DNA of 64,000 nt from Nonomuraea wenchangensis (GTDB lineage: Bacteria > Actinomycetota > Actinomycetes > Streptosporangiales > Streptosporangiaceae): NCBI RefSeq assembly GCF_900111685.1, contig NZ_FOHX01000003.1, positions 310,001 through 374,000 of the forward strand, in the 5' to 3' direction. Shown here in pieces: positions 40,611-50,300 of the stretch. Numbering within the stretch: the first letter of the stretch is position 1; each line of letters starts with the position of its first letter. The notes under the pieces were generated by a model that worked only from the letters and a program-made list of their open reading frames with translations, ran no database searches and had not been told where the DNA came from. Both the position numbers and the translations under genes were made by a program.

Positions 40611-42488
40611 TCACGGAGAGGTGCGGAGGGCCGAGAAGAAGCTCCCCGCGACGGCCGAGGCGTTGTAGTTCTTCGACAGCACCGCGATCGCCAGATCGCC
40701 CTGCCAGCCGACGAACCAGGTCAGCTGGTTGCCCGCCGTGGCCGTCACGCCGTAGACCTTGGCCTGCTGCGCCAGCGCCGGCGTGCTGAGCGCGCCGGCC
40801 CGCATCATCGTGGTCAGCGCCGTGCGTACCTTCGCGTCAAGCTGCACGGGGTCGGGCTGGACGAGCGGCGCCTTCTCGGTGGAGGGGTCGGGCGAGCCGG
40901 GCTCGGTGACGAGCACGGGCGGGTGCCAGGTGCCGGACGCCACCGCGGCCCCGACCAGCGCCATGCCGAGCGGGCTGACCTGGACGCTCTGGCCCGCGAT
41001 CGCCTTGGCCTTGTCGGCGTCGCCGGCCAGCGAAGGGAACGAGCCGTTGAACGACCTCAGCGGCAGCCGCCACGGCTGCCCCACCCCGAACGCCTCCGCG
41101 CTCTTGCGCAGGTCGTCGGCCTTGACCCGGCGGGCCAGCGAGGCGAGCGCGGTGACGCAGCCCTTCGCGAAGTTCTCCTGGAAGGTGCCCGACGTGTTGG
41201 CGCCGAGCTGCCCGGCGTGCACGAACCTGGCCCCGCCGACCGTGCGCTCGGCCGGGCAGCTCAGCCGCTGCTTGGGGCTCACCCCGGCCTTGAGCAGCGC
41301 GTCGGCCGCCACGATCGAGAACGCCGTGCCGGCGGGGAACTTGCCGGCCAGCGCGTCCTTCTCCTGGTGCATGCCCTTGGTGGCGACCGCGCGGATCTCG
41401 CCGGAGTTCTTGTCCACCACGACGAGGGAGCTGGTGGCGGAGTCGGCCACGGCCTGCTCGGCGGCGGCCTGCACGCTCCGGTCGAGGGTGGTCTTGACCG
41501 AGACGTTCTGCCGGCCCAGCCACTCCTTGAGCTTGGCGACCTCCTTGCCGGTCTTGAGGTCGAGCGTGATGACCTTGGTCTCGGTGGAGCCGGTCAGGTA
41601 GTCCTGGTATGCCTGCTGCAGGCCGCTCTTGCCGACGGAGTCGCCGGCCCGCTGCGGGCCGCCGAGCTTCTGCTCGGTCTCCGGGGTCAGCGCGCTGACG
41701 CTGCCGACGATCTGCCGGGGCGCGTCGGGGTTGACCGGCTGGTCCTGCGGATCGATCTTGATGCCGGGGATGGCGTTGAGCTTGCTCTGCAGCGCCTGGT
41801 AGCGCGCGCGGCCGAAGGTCACCAGGGGCACGAACTTGTCAGGCGGGGACGACCTGATGCGGCTCAGCAGCCGGTCCTGGGCGTAGTTGGTGATCTCCGA
41901 CAGCTTGACGACGACATCCTCGGCCCGGTCGCCGAGCTGGGCGGGGTAGACGCCGGCGACGTAGAGCACGGTGTCGGTCTGCAGGGGGTCGCCGGTGCGG
42001 TCGACGACCGGCTGGCGCGGGTTGGGCCCGATGTCGACCGCGAAGCGCTGGCCCTCCTTGAGCTGGGGGTGCAGCACGGACGGCGACCAGCGCACCTTCC
42101 ACGAGCCGTCCACCAGGTGCAGCGGCAGCACGCCGTCGTACTCCCAGAGCGGGTTGTTCTCGCCCAGGTCGACCTCGGCGCGGAAGTCGGCCTTGGACTC
42201 CTCGCCGTCCACGGTGACGCTCTTGATCTTGAATCGGAACGAGGCCGCGTCGAGCTCCAGCTTGGCGTCCGACAGGGCCTTGCGTACCGTCGCCTGGTCG
42301 CCGTCCGTGCGGCCGGCGGCCAGGTCGTAGTCCTCGCTCTGCCAGCCCACGAGGAAGTCGCGCACCGCGTCGTGCGGTGACGGCTCCTCGAAGCAGCCGG
42401 TCAGCGTGGTGCAGGCGATCGCCAGGGTGACGGTCGCGGAAAGGGTGCGGCGGGCGCGTCTCATCGCTGGCGGTGTCGCGCCTCTCAT
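40611..42488 (-). CDS. Lipoprotein penicillin-binding-protein-like with degenerate active site
   Basis: A 625-residue protein: lipobox LTGC with C32, an NTF2-like MecA-N domain (about 35-145), a dimerisation domain, then a transpeptidase fold (about 330-625). All three transpeptidase motifs are altered: the PPGSTFK position reads PAGTAFS (T388 and S391 replace nucleophile Ser and Lys of SxxK), SxN (SCNTA) reads GCVTA, and KTGTA reads VTATA (581-585). Peptide cross-linking or stable penicillin acylation is therefore not expected; a regulatory or scaffold role is inferred. The ATG at 42488 overlaps the smpB stop (ATGA); 42464 is an alternative start. Confidence 0.82.
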   Translation of the reverse strand: MRGATPPAMRRARRTLSATVTLAIACTTLTGCFEEPSPHDAVRDFLVGWQSEDYDLAAGRTDGDQATVRKALSDAKLELDAASFRFKIKSVTVDGEESKADFRAEVDLGENNPLWEYDGVLPLHLVDGSWKVRWSPSVLHPQLKEGQRFAVDIGPNPRQPVVDRTGDPLQTDTVLYVAGVYPAQLGDRAEDVVVKLSEITNYAQDRLLSRIRSSPPDKFVPLVTFGRARYQALQSKLNAIPGIKIDPQDQPVNPDAPRQIVGSVSALTPETEQKLGGPQRAGDSVGKSGLQQAYQDYLTGSTETKVITLDLKTGKEVAKLKEWLGRQNVSVKTTLDRSVQAAAEQAVADSATSSLVVVDKNSGEIRAVATKGMHQEKDALAGKFPAGTAFSIVAADALLKAGVSPKQRLSCPAERTVGGARFVHAGQLGANTSGTFQENFAKGCVTALASLARRVKADDLRKSAEAFGVGQPWRLPLRSFNGSFPSLAGDADKAKAIAGQSVQVSPLGMALVGAAVASGTWHPPVLVTEPGSPDPSTEKAPLVQPDPVQLDAKVRTALTTMMRAGALSTPALAQQAKVYGVTATAGNQLTWFVGWQGDLAIAVLSKNYNASAVAGSFFSALRTSP

Positions 42489-42952
42489 CGGTGGCGGTAG
42501 CGCAGGGCGCGGGCCATCTCCCGCTTGGCCTGCTGCTCCGCCAGCGTCTGCCGCTTGTCCCAGTCCTTCTTGCCGCGGGCCAGGCCGATCTCGACCTTGG
42601 CCCGGCCGTCCTTGAAGTACAGCGACAGCGGAATGATCGTCAGCCCGCCCTCCTTGGTCTTGACGGCGAGCTTGTCGATCTCCTTGCGGTGCAGCAGCAG
42701 CTTGCGCTTGCGGCGGGCGGCGTGGTTGGTCCACGTCCCCTGCGCGTATTCGGGGATGTGCACGTTGAGCAGCCACGCTTCGTCACCGTCGATGCTGGCG
42801 TAGCCGTCGACGAGCGAGGCGCGGCCCTCGCGGAGCGACTTGACCTCGGTGCCCTGCAGCACGAGCCCCGCCTCGAAGGTGTCCTCGATGTGGTAATCGT
42901 GCCGAGCGCGTTTGTTCTGGGCGATGACCTTCCGCCCGGTCTCACGTGGCAT
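42485..42952 (-). CDS. smpB: SsrA-binding protein SmpB
   Basis: A 155-residue protein of standard length. Hallmarks: [55 protein letters not shown] and the basic tail [27 protein letters not shown], which enters the mRNA channel of the stalled ribosome. It binds the tRNA-like domain of tmRNA, encoded 2.2 kb downstream on the same strand. It lies 23 bases after ftsX and overlaps the following PBP-like gene by four bases, an order (ftsE-ftsX-smpB-ssrA) common in actinobacteria apart from the inserted PBP gene. Confidence 0.96.
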   Translation of the reverse strand: MPRETGRKVIAQNKRARHDYHIEDTFEAGLVLQGTEVKSLREGRASLVDGYASIDGDEAWLLNVHIPEYAQGTWTNHAARRKRKLLLHRKEIDKLAVKTKEGGLTIIPLSLYFKDGRAKVEIGLARGKKDWDKRQTLAEQQAKREMARALRYRHR

Positions 42953-42975
42953 GTTTCGACTTTACCGGCGTTCCG

Positions 42976-43884
42976 TCACACTCTGAGGTATCGGCGGAGG
43001 GTGACGAACGACGCGAGCACACAGATCACCACGCCGATGATCATGGTGAAGGTGATCGTCTGCGCCACCGTGTCCCAGCCGAGCTGCGCCTGCGGGCCGC
43101 CGACGAAGGCGCCGAGCCCCTCGAACAGCAGGACCTTCGTGACGATCAGCATGACCGCCGCGAAGACGCCGCCGATGAGGCCCGCGATCACGCCCTCCAT
43201 GATGAAGGGGAGCTGGATGTAGAGGTTGGAGGCGCCGACCAGCCGCATGATGCCGGTCTCCCGCCGCCGGTTGAACGCCGACAGCCGGACGGTGTTGCCG
43301 ATGAGCAGCGCCGCCGCCAGCACCAGGATGATCGCGACCGCCAGCGCGTAGTAGGCGAGCTTGTCGAGCATCTGGAAGAACGGCCCGACGAGCTGCTTCT
43401 GGTCGGTCACCTGGGAGACGCCGGGCTGGCCCTGGATCGCCTGGATGACCGACTGGTAGTTGCTGGGGTCGGCCACCTTGATCCGGAACGAGGTCGGCAT
43501 GTCCTCGACCTTGGTGGCGCTCAGCAGGGGCTTGTTGGAGGCGAAGGCCTGCTTGAAGTTCTCGTAGGCGGCCGCCTGGTCCTCGTAGAAGACCTCCTTG
43601 ACGCCAGGGGTGCCCTTGAGGTGCTCCTGGAGCTTGGTGGTCTGGGCCTGCGTGATCGCCTTGCCGTTGCAGGCCTGGACCGCCGAGCCCTTGGTGCACA
43701 GGAAGACCGAGACCTCGACTTTGTCGTCCCAATAACCGCGGATCAGACCGACCTGGGCGTTGATCATCAGGCCGACGCCCAGCATCGCCATTCCGACCGC
43801 CACGGTGATGACCACCGCGATCGTCATGGTCAGGTTGCGGCGGAGGCCGATCCAGACCTCGGAGAAGATGAAGTTCGCCCGCAT
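42976..43884 (-). CDS. ftsX: Cell division ABC transporter permease FtsX
   Basis: A 302-residue membrane protein: one N-terminal span (MTIAVVITVAVGMAMLGVGLMIN), a large extracytoplasmic loop with two cysteines (FLCTKGSAVQACNG) that likely form a disulfide, and three C-terminal spans around NTVRLSAFNRRRETGIMRLVGASNLYIQLPFIMEG, the region that contacts FtsE. FtsEX transmits ATP hydrolysis to periplasmic peptidoglycan hydrolases at the septum. It starts 20 bases after the ftsE stop. Confidence 0.94.
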   Translation of the reverse strand: MRANFIFSEVWIGLRRNLTMTIAVVITVAVGMAMLGVGLMINAQVGLIRGYWDDKVEVSVFLCTKGSAVQACNGKAITQAQTTKLQEHLKGTPGVKEVFYEDQAAAYENFKQAFASNKPLLSATKVEDMPTSFRIKVADPSNYQSVIQAIQGQPGVSQVTDQKQLVGPFFQMLDKLAYYALAVAIILVLAAALLIGNTVRLSAFNRRRETGIMRLVGASNLYIQLPFIMEGVIAGLIGGVFAAVMLIVTKVLLFEGLGAFVGGPQAQLGWDTVAQTITFTMIIGVVICVLASFVTLRRYLRV

Positions 43885-43904
43885 GTTCTGTCTACAGCTC
43901 CCTG

Positions 43905-44594
43905 TCAGTACGCCTGGCCGTAAACGCCACGCGACTGGTCACGGACGATCTTGCCGTCCTCCAGCTCCACGACACGCTTGCGCATGGAGTCGACGATGGC
44001 CGCGTCGTGCGTGGCCATGACGACCGTGGTGCCAGTCCTGTTGATGCGGTCGAGCACCTTCATGATGCCGATGCTCGTCGCGGGGTCGATGTTGCCCGTG
44101 GGCTCGTCGGCCAGCAGGATCATCGGCCTGTTGACGAACGCGCGGGCCATGGCGACGCGCTGCTGCTCGCCGCCGGACAGCTCGTCGGGCATGCGGTGGG
44201 CCTTGCCCTCCAGGCCGACCAGCTCGATGACCTCGGGCACGACCTTGCGGATGAACCGCCGGGGCTTGCCGATGACCTCGAGCGCGAACGCCACGTTCTC
44301 GTAGACGTTCTTGTTCGGCAGCAGCCGGAAGTCCTGGAAGACGCAGCCGATGCGGCGGCGCAGGTGCGGCACCTTGAAGTTGGAGAGGCGGGCCAGATCC
44401 TTGCCGGCGACGTGGATCGCCCCGGAGTTGGGCCGCTCCTCCTTGAGGATCAGACGCAGGAACGTGGACTTGCCTGACCCCGAAGGGCCGACGAGGAACA
44501 CGAACTCGCCCTTGTCCACGTCTACGGACACGTGGTCGAGGGCGGGCCGGTTCTGGTTGGCGTAGACCTTGGTGACATTATCGAAATGGATCAC
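43905..44594 (-). CDS. ftsE: Cell division ATP-binding protein FtsE
   Basis: A 229-residue ABC ATPase of exact family length: Walker [11 protein letters not shown]-loop FQDFRLL, signature [14 protein letters not shown], Walker [11 protein letters not shown], and the His switch MATHD. It pairs with FtsX to regulate septal wall hydrolysis. The GTG at 44594 begins [11 protein letters not shown], the normal N-terminus. Upstream (44595-44796) lies a 200-base promoter region shared with a divergent small zinc-ribbon protein gene; it holds no other gene. Confidence 0.95.
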   Translation of the reverse strand: MIHFDNVTKVYANQNRPALDHVSVDVDKGEFVFLVGPSGSGKSTFLRLILKEERPNSGAIHVAGKDLARLSNFKVPHLRRRIGCVFQDFRLLPNKNVYENVAFALEVIGKPRRFIRKVVPEVIELVGLEGKAHRMPDELSGGEQQRVAMARAFVNRPMILLADEPTGNIDPATSIGIMKVLDRINRTGTTVVMATHDAAIVDSMRKRVVELEDGKIVRDQSRGVYGQAY

Positions 44595-44796
44595 GAGAGC
44601 ATCACGGCATGCCAGTCTAGGGGTCAGGACGGAAGCGAGGGTGGCACATGCCCACTTCCCGCCACCGGCCACTCGGCGGCCGTCGCTTTACCAATGATCG
44701 ACGTTCCGATTGGCCAGACGACAGTCTAGGGGGAAGACTGGCATGGAACGTCCATAACGGAAACAAAACGATTGTGCGGCTAGACTTGGGGCTGAC

Positions 44797-44988
44797 ATGA
44801 GTTGCGAACACCTCGTATGCGCGCAGTGCGCCCACCCCGTCATCGAGGGCCGCTGCCCGCTCTGCCGCGCCAATCGCGAGCGGCTGCACCAGCACGGCTT
44901 CGCCGGGCTCTCGCCCGCCCTGATCGCCCTGCTGCTGGTCGTCCTGCTCTTCGCGACGCTCGCGGCCGAGCACCTGGCCTTCCGGTAA
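44797..44988 (+). CDS. Small zinc-ribbon membrane protein (63 aa)
   Basis: A 63-residue protein: CEHLVCAQCAHPVIEGRCPLCRANRERL carries two CxxC knuckles (CAQC and CPLC) forming a zinc ribbon, followed by a hydrophobic segment (LSPALIALLLVVLLFATLAAEHLAF). It is divergent from ftsE. This combination of soluble zinc ribbon and single membrane span suggests a small membrane-anchored adaptor. I cannot name the family. The start is an ATG with only a weak upstream GGGG. Confidence 0.65.
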   Translation: MSCEHLVCAQCAHPVIEGRCPLCRANRERLHQHGFAGLSPALIALLLVVLLFATLAAEHLAFR

Positions 44989-45097
44989 GCGAACCGCTCA
45001 CAACGGGCCGCTCAGGACCGGCGCTCAGGACGGGCCGCCCCAGGACGGCGCTGACGACGGGCGCTAAGCCCGCCCGCTCATCCCGGGCGGCCGGGCG

Positions 45098-46216
45098 TCA
45101 CCCCGCCGCGCCCGTCTCCTGCCGCCGCATCCACCGGATCTCCGACTCGATGAACTCGTCGAGGTCGCCGTCGAGCACCGCCGTCGGGTTGCCCGCCTCG
45201 GTGCCCGTGCGCAGGTCCTTGACGATCTGGTAGGGGTGCAGCACGTAGTTGCGGATCTGCGTGCCCCACGACGTGGTCGTGGCCCCGCGCAGCTCCGACA
45301 TCTTCTCGGCCTCCTCCTGCCGCTTGCGCTCCAGCAGCTTGGCCTGCAGGACCGCCATGGCGGTCGCGCGGTTTTGCAGCTGCGAGCGCTCGTTCTGGCA
45401 GGAGACGACGATGTTGGTCGGCAGGTGGGTGATGCGCACCGCGGAGTCGGTGGTGTTGACGCCCTGGCCGCCGGGGCCGCTGGAGCGGTAGACGTCGACG
45501 CGGATCTCGTCCTCGTTGATGTCGATGTGGTCGGTCTGCTCCACGACGGGGACGATGTCGACCCCGGCGAACGAGGTCTGCCGCCGCCCCTGGTTGTCGA
45601 ACGGGCTGATGCGGACCAGGCGGTGGGTGCCATGCTCGCCGCGCAGCGTGCCGTAGGCGTAGGGGGCCTTGATCGTGAAGGTGGCCGACTTGATGCCGGC
45701 CTCCTCGGCGTAGGAGGTGTCGTAGACCTCGGTGGAGTAGCCCTTGCGCTCGGCCCACCGGAGGTACATGCGCAGCAGCATCTCGGCCCAGTCGGCCGCG
45801 TCGACGCCGCCGGCCTGCGCGTTGATGCTGACCAGGGCCTCGCGGGCGTCATATTCGCCCGACAGCAGGGTGCGGACCTCCAGCGCCCCGATGTCGGACC
45901 TCAGGGACTCCAGCTCCTTGTCGGCCTCGGCGCGCGTGTCGGCGTCGCCCTCCTCGGCCGCGAGCTCGTAGAGGACGCCCAGGTCGTCGAGCCGGCGGGA
46001 CACGCCCTCGACACGGTTGAGCTCGCCCTGGAGATGGGAGAGCCGGCTCGTGACCTTTTGGGCCTGCTCGGGGTCGTCCCAGAGGTCGGGCGCGGCGACC
46101 TGCTGCTCCAGCTCCTCGATCTGCTTGCGCATCGCGTCGAGGTCGAGCACGTCCTGGATGCTGCGGAGCGTGCCCGCGAGCTCGTTGATCTCTTCTGCCG
46201 GATCGATGCCTGCCAC
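45098..46216 (-). CDS. prfB: Peptide chain release factor 2
   Basis: A 372-residue class I release factor. The peptide-hydrolysing motif is GGQ ([27 protein letters not shown]) and the UGA/UAA-reading tripeptide SPF appears in [18 protein letters not shown], marking RF2 not RF1. Translation is continuous: there is no internal stop or slippery CUU-UGA near codon 25, so the programmed frameshift known from enterobacteria is absent. GTG start at 46216 with GGGAG upstream. Divergent from a lipoprotein gene by 47 bases. Confidence 0.95.
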   Translation of the reverse strand: MAGIDPAEEINELAGTLRSIQDVLDLDAMRKQIEELEQQVAAPDLWDDPEQAQKVTSRLSHLQGELNRVEGVSRRLDDLGVLYELAAEEGDADTRAEADKELESLRSDIGALEVRTLLSGEYDAREALVSINAQAGGVDAADWAEMLLRMYLRWAERKGYSTEVYDTSYAEEAGIKSATFTIKAPYAYGTLRGEHGTHRLVRISPFDNQGRRQTSFAGVDIVPVVEQTDHIDINEDEIRVDVYRSSGPGGQGVNTTDSAVRITHLPTNIVVSCQNERSQLQNRATAMAVLQAKLLERKRQEEAEKMSELRGATTTSWGTQIRNYVLHPYQIVKDLRTGTEAGNPTAVLDGDLDEFIESEIRWMRRQETGAAG

Positions 46217-46263
46217 GTCTCCCAAGGGTACGCGACCGTCGCGGGCCCGAATAACATGGCGAG

Positions 46264-47283
46264 GTGCGTGCATACGGGCGGCGGTGGCTCCTGGCGCTCG
46301 CCGCCGGCGTCCTGGCCGGGGCGACCGCCTGCTCGGGTGATGCCGCGCCGCCCCCTCCCACCAGGTCCGCCGCGGCCGTGCCGGCCACGCCCACGCCCTC
46401 GCCGAGCCTGGTCGCGATCACCAAGGCCGAGGCGGCCGAGGTGTTCACCGAGATCACCGCCACCGACGACACGCTGCGCGTCAAGAGCGACCTCGACGGC
46501 CGGCTGCGCATGGCGGTGGACCTCACGACCGGCGGGCAGACCCCGCTGAGCCTCGCCGCCTACCTGTCCACCGACTACGCGCCGCCCCGCTACCGATGGG
46601 GCACGCCCGCGCTCTTCGTGCCGAAGTTCGGCCCCGCCGAGCAGGCGCCCTGGTTCACCGCCCTCGCGACCCGCGACGGCCGGCCGACGCTGCTGACCTT
46701 CGCGAGGTCCGACCGGTGGCGGCTGAGCTCGGTGGCCGAGCTCCTGCCGGGCCAGAAACTGCCGGAGATCGCCGAGGACGCCGAGGGCTACGCGACGGCG
46801 CTGCCGCCCGACGACAAGAGCGTCACCATCAGCCCTCAGTACATGCAGCCGGTGCACGCCAGCGTGGCCGAGACCGGCTCGTCGGGCGTGACGGCGGGGC
46901 TCGTGGCGGCCGGCCCCTACACCACCGAGGTGGCCGAGCAGATCGCCTCGCTGCGGGAGAAGGCGAAGGCCGACGGCTTCAGCTACGACTCCATCTTCAG
47001 CGCCGACAGCTTCCCCGTCTACGCGCTGCGCACGGCCGACGGCGGGGCGCTGATCCAATACTCGCTGTCGCGCACGACGACCACGACCACCAAGACGGCC
47101 GAGGACGACTACATCCCGGTGCCCGACGCGGCCCGCTGGGCGATCAACTCGACGGTGCTGCGGCGTACGCTGCGGCTGGTCGAGACGCACCAGTTCGCCA
47201 CCGCCGTCCCGCCCATCACCAAGGCGGGGGCGGCGGCCGTGATCGCCCACGACGGGGGCCTCACGCGCGCCACCGGCACGTGA
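46264..47283 (+). CDS. Secreted lipoprotein of unknown function
   Basis: A 339-residue protein with signal peptide [23 protein letters not shown] giving lipid attachment at C23, then a Pro/Thr-rich linker ([22 protein letters not shown]) and a long domain to the end. The domain ([69 protein letters not shown]) is common in actinobacteria, but I do not recall a function. GTG start; a start codon this close to the divergent prfB promoter suggests a short leader. It ends at a strong hairpin shared with the converging glutamate dehydrogenase gene. Confidence 0.75.
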   Translation: MRAYGRRWLLALAAGVLAGATACSGDAAPPPPTRSAAAVPATPTPSPSLVAITKAEAAEVFTEITATDDTLRVKSDLDGRLRMAVDLTTGGQTPLSLAAYLSTDYAPPRYRWGTPALFVPKFGPAEQAPWFTALATRDGRPTLLTFARSDRWRLSSVAELLPGQKLPEIAEDAEGYATALPPDDKSVTISPQYMQPVHASVAETGSSGVTAGLVAAGPYTTEVAEQIASLREKAKADGFSYDSIFSADSFPVYALRTADGGALIQYSLSRTTTTTTKTAEDDYIPVPDAARWAINSTVLRRTLRLVETHQFATAVPPITKAGAAAVIAHDGGLTRATGT

Positions 47284-47285
47284 GC

Positions 47286-47314
47286 CCCCGGGCGCGGCGC
47301 CGCCGCGCCCGGGG
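47286..47314. terminator. GC-rich palindromic hairpin between converging genes
   Basis: CCCCGGGCGCGGC, loop GCC, GCCGCGCCCGGGG form a perfect 13-pair stem in the 40-base gap between the converging lipoprotein and glutamate dehydrogenase genes. No T-run is present; such U-less hairpins are typical actinobacterial termination sites and would work on both strands. Confidence 0.65.
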
Positions 47315-47323
47315 CGCCGGTGA

Positions 47324-50300
47324 CTACGCCTCCGTGTAGGGGAGGTTGCTGGCGGCCACCAGGGTGCGGACGGCCCGCAGCGCGACCGACAGCGTGGCCA
47401 GGTCGAAGTTGTCGCTCTCCCAGATCTCCGACAGCGTCTGCCTGGCCCGGGAGACGGCCGCCGAGTTGGCCTCCGACCAGCGGGCCAGCCGCTCCTCGGG
47501 CGCCAGGCCCGGCTCGCTGTGGGCCAGCACGTCCTGGGTGAGCGAGGCGTGCGCGGCGTACAGGTCGTCGCGCAGCGCCGAGCGGGCGATGGAGTTCCAG
47601 CGGTTGTCCCTGGGCAGCGCGATCACGCGCTCCCGCAGGCGGGCGAGCTGGAGCCGGTCGGCCAGGTCGAAGTAGACCTCGGCCACCTCGCTGACCGGCC
47701 GCTCGCTGCGCGAGGCGATCTCCACCAGGTCGAGCGTGGAGTACGCGGGCACCATCGCGGCCACCCGCTCGGCCAGCTCCTGGGGCACGCCGCGGGCGAG
47801 GAAGGCGTCCCTGCGGTCCTCGTAGGCGGCCTGGTCGGGCCCGGTGAGCAGCTTGGGGATGTGGGCGAGCAGCCCGTTGACGCCCTTGATGAAGAAGCCG
47901 GCCGACCCGGCGAGGTCGAGCGGCGGCCGGCGGTTGACCAGCAGCCAGCGGGTGCCCCGCTCGATCAGCTTGCGCGCCTCCAGCAGCATGGCGATCTGGG
48001 TGGCGGTGTCCACCTGGTTGTCGAGGGCCTCGACCGCCCGGTAGAAGCTCGGCAGGTCGAACAGCTCGCGGGCGACCAGCCAGGCCCGCACGATGTCGGG
48101 CGCGGAGGCGCCGGTCTCCTCCCCGAAGCGGTGCATGAACGTGGTGCCCATGGAGTTGACCAGCTCGTTCACCACGCAGGTGGTGATGATCTCGCGGCGC
48201 AGCGGGTGCGCGTCCATGTAAGGACGGAACCGCTCCCGCAGGGCCGACGGGAAGTACGAGACCAGCCACGGCTCCAGGTAGGGCTCGTCGGGCAGGTCGG
48301 AGCCCAGCACCTCGGCGTCCAGCACCAGCTTGGTGTAGGCGAGCAGCACGGAGAACTCGGGCGAGGTCAGCCCGAGCCGCGCCTGGCGGCGCTCGGCCAG
48401 CGTCTTGTCCGAGGGCAGGAACTCCAGCTCCCGGTTGACCAGCCCGTCGCGCTCCAGCCGCCGCAGGTAGCGGGAGTGGATGTGCAGCATCTCGACGGCC
48501 TGGGCGCGGGCGGCGTCGAGGACCACGTTCTGGGCGTGGTTGTCGCGCAGCACGAGCTGGGCGACCTCGTCGGTCATCGAGGTGAAGACCTGGTTGCGCT
48601 GCTTGTCGGTCAGCTCGCCGTCGCGGACGACCTGGTCGAGCAGGATCTTGATGTTCACCTCGTGGTCGGAGGTGTCGACGCCGGCCGAGTTGTCGATGAA
48701 GTCGGTGTTGACCAGGCCGCCCCCGCGCGCGAACTCGATCCGGGCGAGCTGGGTCAGGCCCAGGTTGCCGCCCTCACCGATGACCTTGCAGCGCAGATCG
48801 GCGGCGTCGACGCGCACCGCGTCGTTGGCCTTGTCGCCGACGTCGGCGTGCGACTCGGACGACGCCTTGACGTAGGTGCCGATGCCGCCGTTCCACAGCA
48901 GGTCGACCGGGGCCTTGAGGATGGCGCTGATCAGGTCGCTGGGCGCCATCGAGGTGACGCCGGCCGGGATGCCGAGCGCCTCGCGCATCTGCGGCGTGAT
49001 CTGGACGGACTTGGCGGTGCGGGAGAAGACGCCGCCGCCCGCCGAGATCAGCCCGGAGTCGTAGTCCTCCCAGGAGCTGCGCGGCAGCTCGAACAGGCGC
49101 CGCCGCTCGGCGTAGGAGCGGGAGGCGTCGGGGTCGGGGTCGACGAAGATGTGCCGGTGGTCGAAGGCGGCCACGAGGCGGATGTGCTCGGACAGCAGCA
49201 TGCCGTTGCCGAACACGTCGCCCGACATGTCGCCGATGCCGGCCACGGTGAAGTCGGTGGTCTGGGTGTCCACGCCCGTGGTGCGGAAGTGGTACTTGAC
49301 CGACTCCCAGGCGCCGCGGGCGGTGATGCCCATGGCCTTGTGGTCGTAGCCGATGGAGCCGCCGGAGGCGAAGGCGTCGCCGAGCCAGAAGCCGTACTCC
49401 TTGGCCACCGCGTTGGCGATGTCGGAGAAGGTGGCGGTGCCCTTGTCGGCCGCGACGACGAGGTAGGTGTCGTCGCCGTCGTGCCTGACCACGTCGCGCG
49501 GGGGCACGACCTTGCCGTCCACGAGGTTGTCGGTGACGTCCAGCAGCCCGGAGATGAAGGTGCGGTAGCAGGCGATGCCCTCGGCCATCAGCTCCTCGCG
49601 GGTGCCGCCGACCGGAGGACGCTTGACGACAAATCCACCTTTAGACCCAGTCGGGACAATAACGGTGTTTTTCACCATTTGCGCCTTGACCAGGCCCAGG
49701 ATCTCCGTCCGGAAATCCTCCATCCGGTCCGACCACCGCAGACCACCGCGCGCCACCTTCCCGAACCGCAGGTGCACGCCTTCGACGCGCGGCGAGTAGA
49801 CGAATATCTCGAACTTCGGCCGCGGCAACGGCAGCACGCTGATGGCCTGCGGGTCGAATTTGAGAGAAATGTACGTTTTGCGGTGTCCATCCACCGTCTG
49901 GAAGTAATTGGTGCGCAATGTCGCCTGGATCATCTCCAGGTACGCCCGCAGGATGCGGTCCTCGTCCAGCGAGGCCACCTCGTCCAGCGCGCCCAGGATC
50001 TCCTCGTTCAGCGCGTCCACCAGGTCGCACCGCACGTCCTCGTCGCGCCGCGGGTCGAGCCTGGCCTCGAACAGGTTGACCAGCAGCCGCGCCAGCCGCA
50101 CGTTGCCGTTGAGCACCTTCTCCATGTAAGGCTGCGAGAACGTGCTGCCCGCCTGCCGCAGATATTTGGCGTACACCCGCAGGATCTCGACCTGCTCCCA
50201 GGTCAGCCCGGCCCGCAGGATCAGCGCGTTGAGGTCGTCGGCCTGCACCCGCCCCGTCCACAGGGCCCGCAGGCCGTCCTGGAACAGGCGCTTGAAGTCG

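Noticed and set aside
46130-46216. Programmed frameshift in prfB
   Set aside because: The N-terminal codons read through without a stop, so no frameshift is needed.
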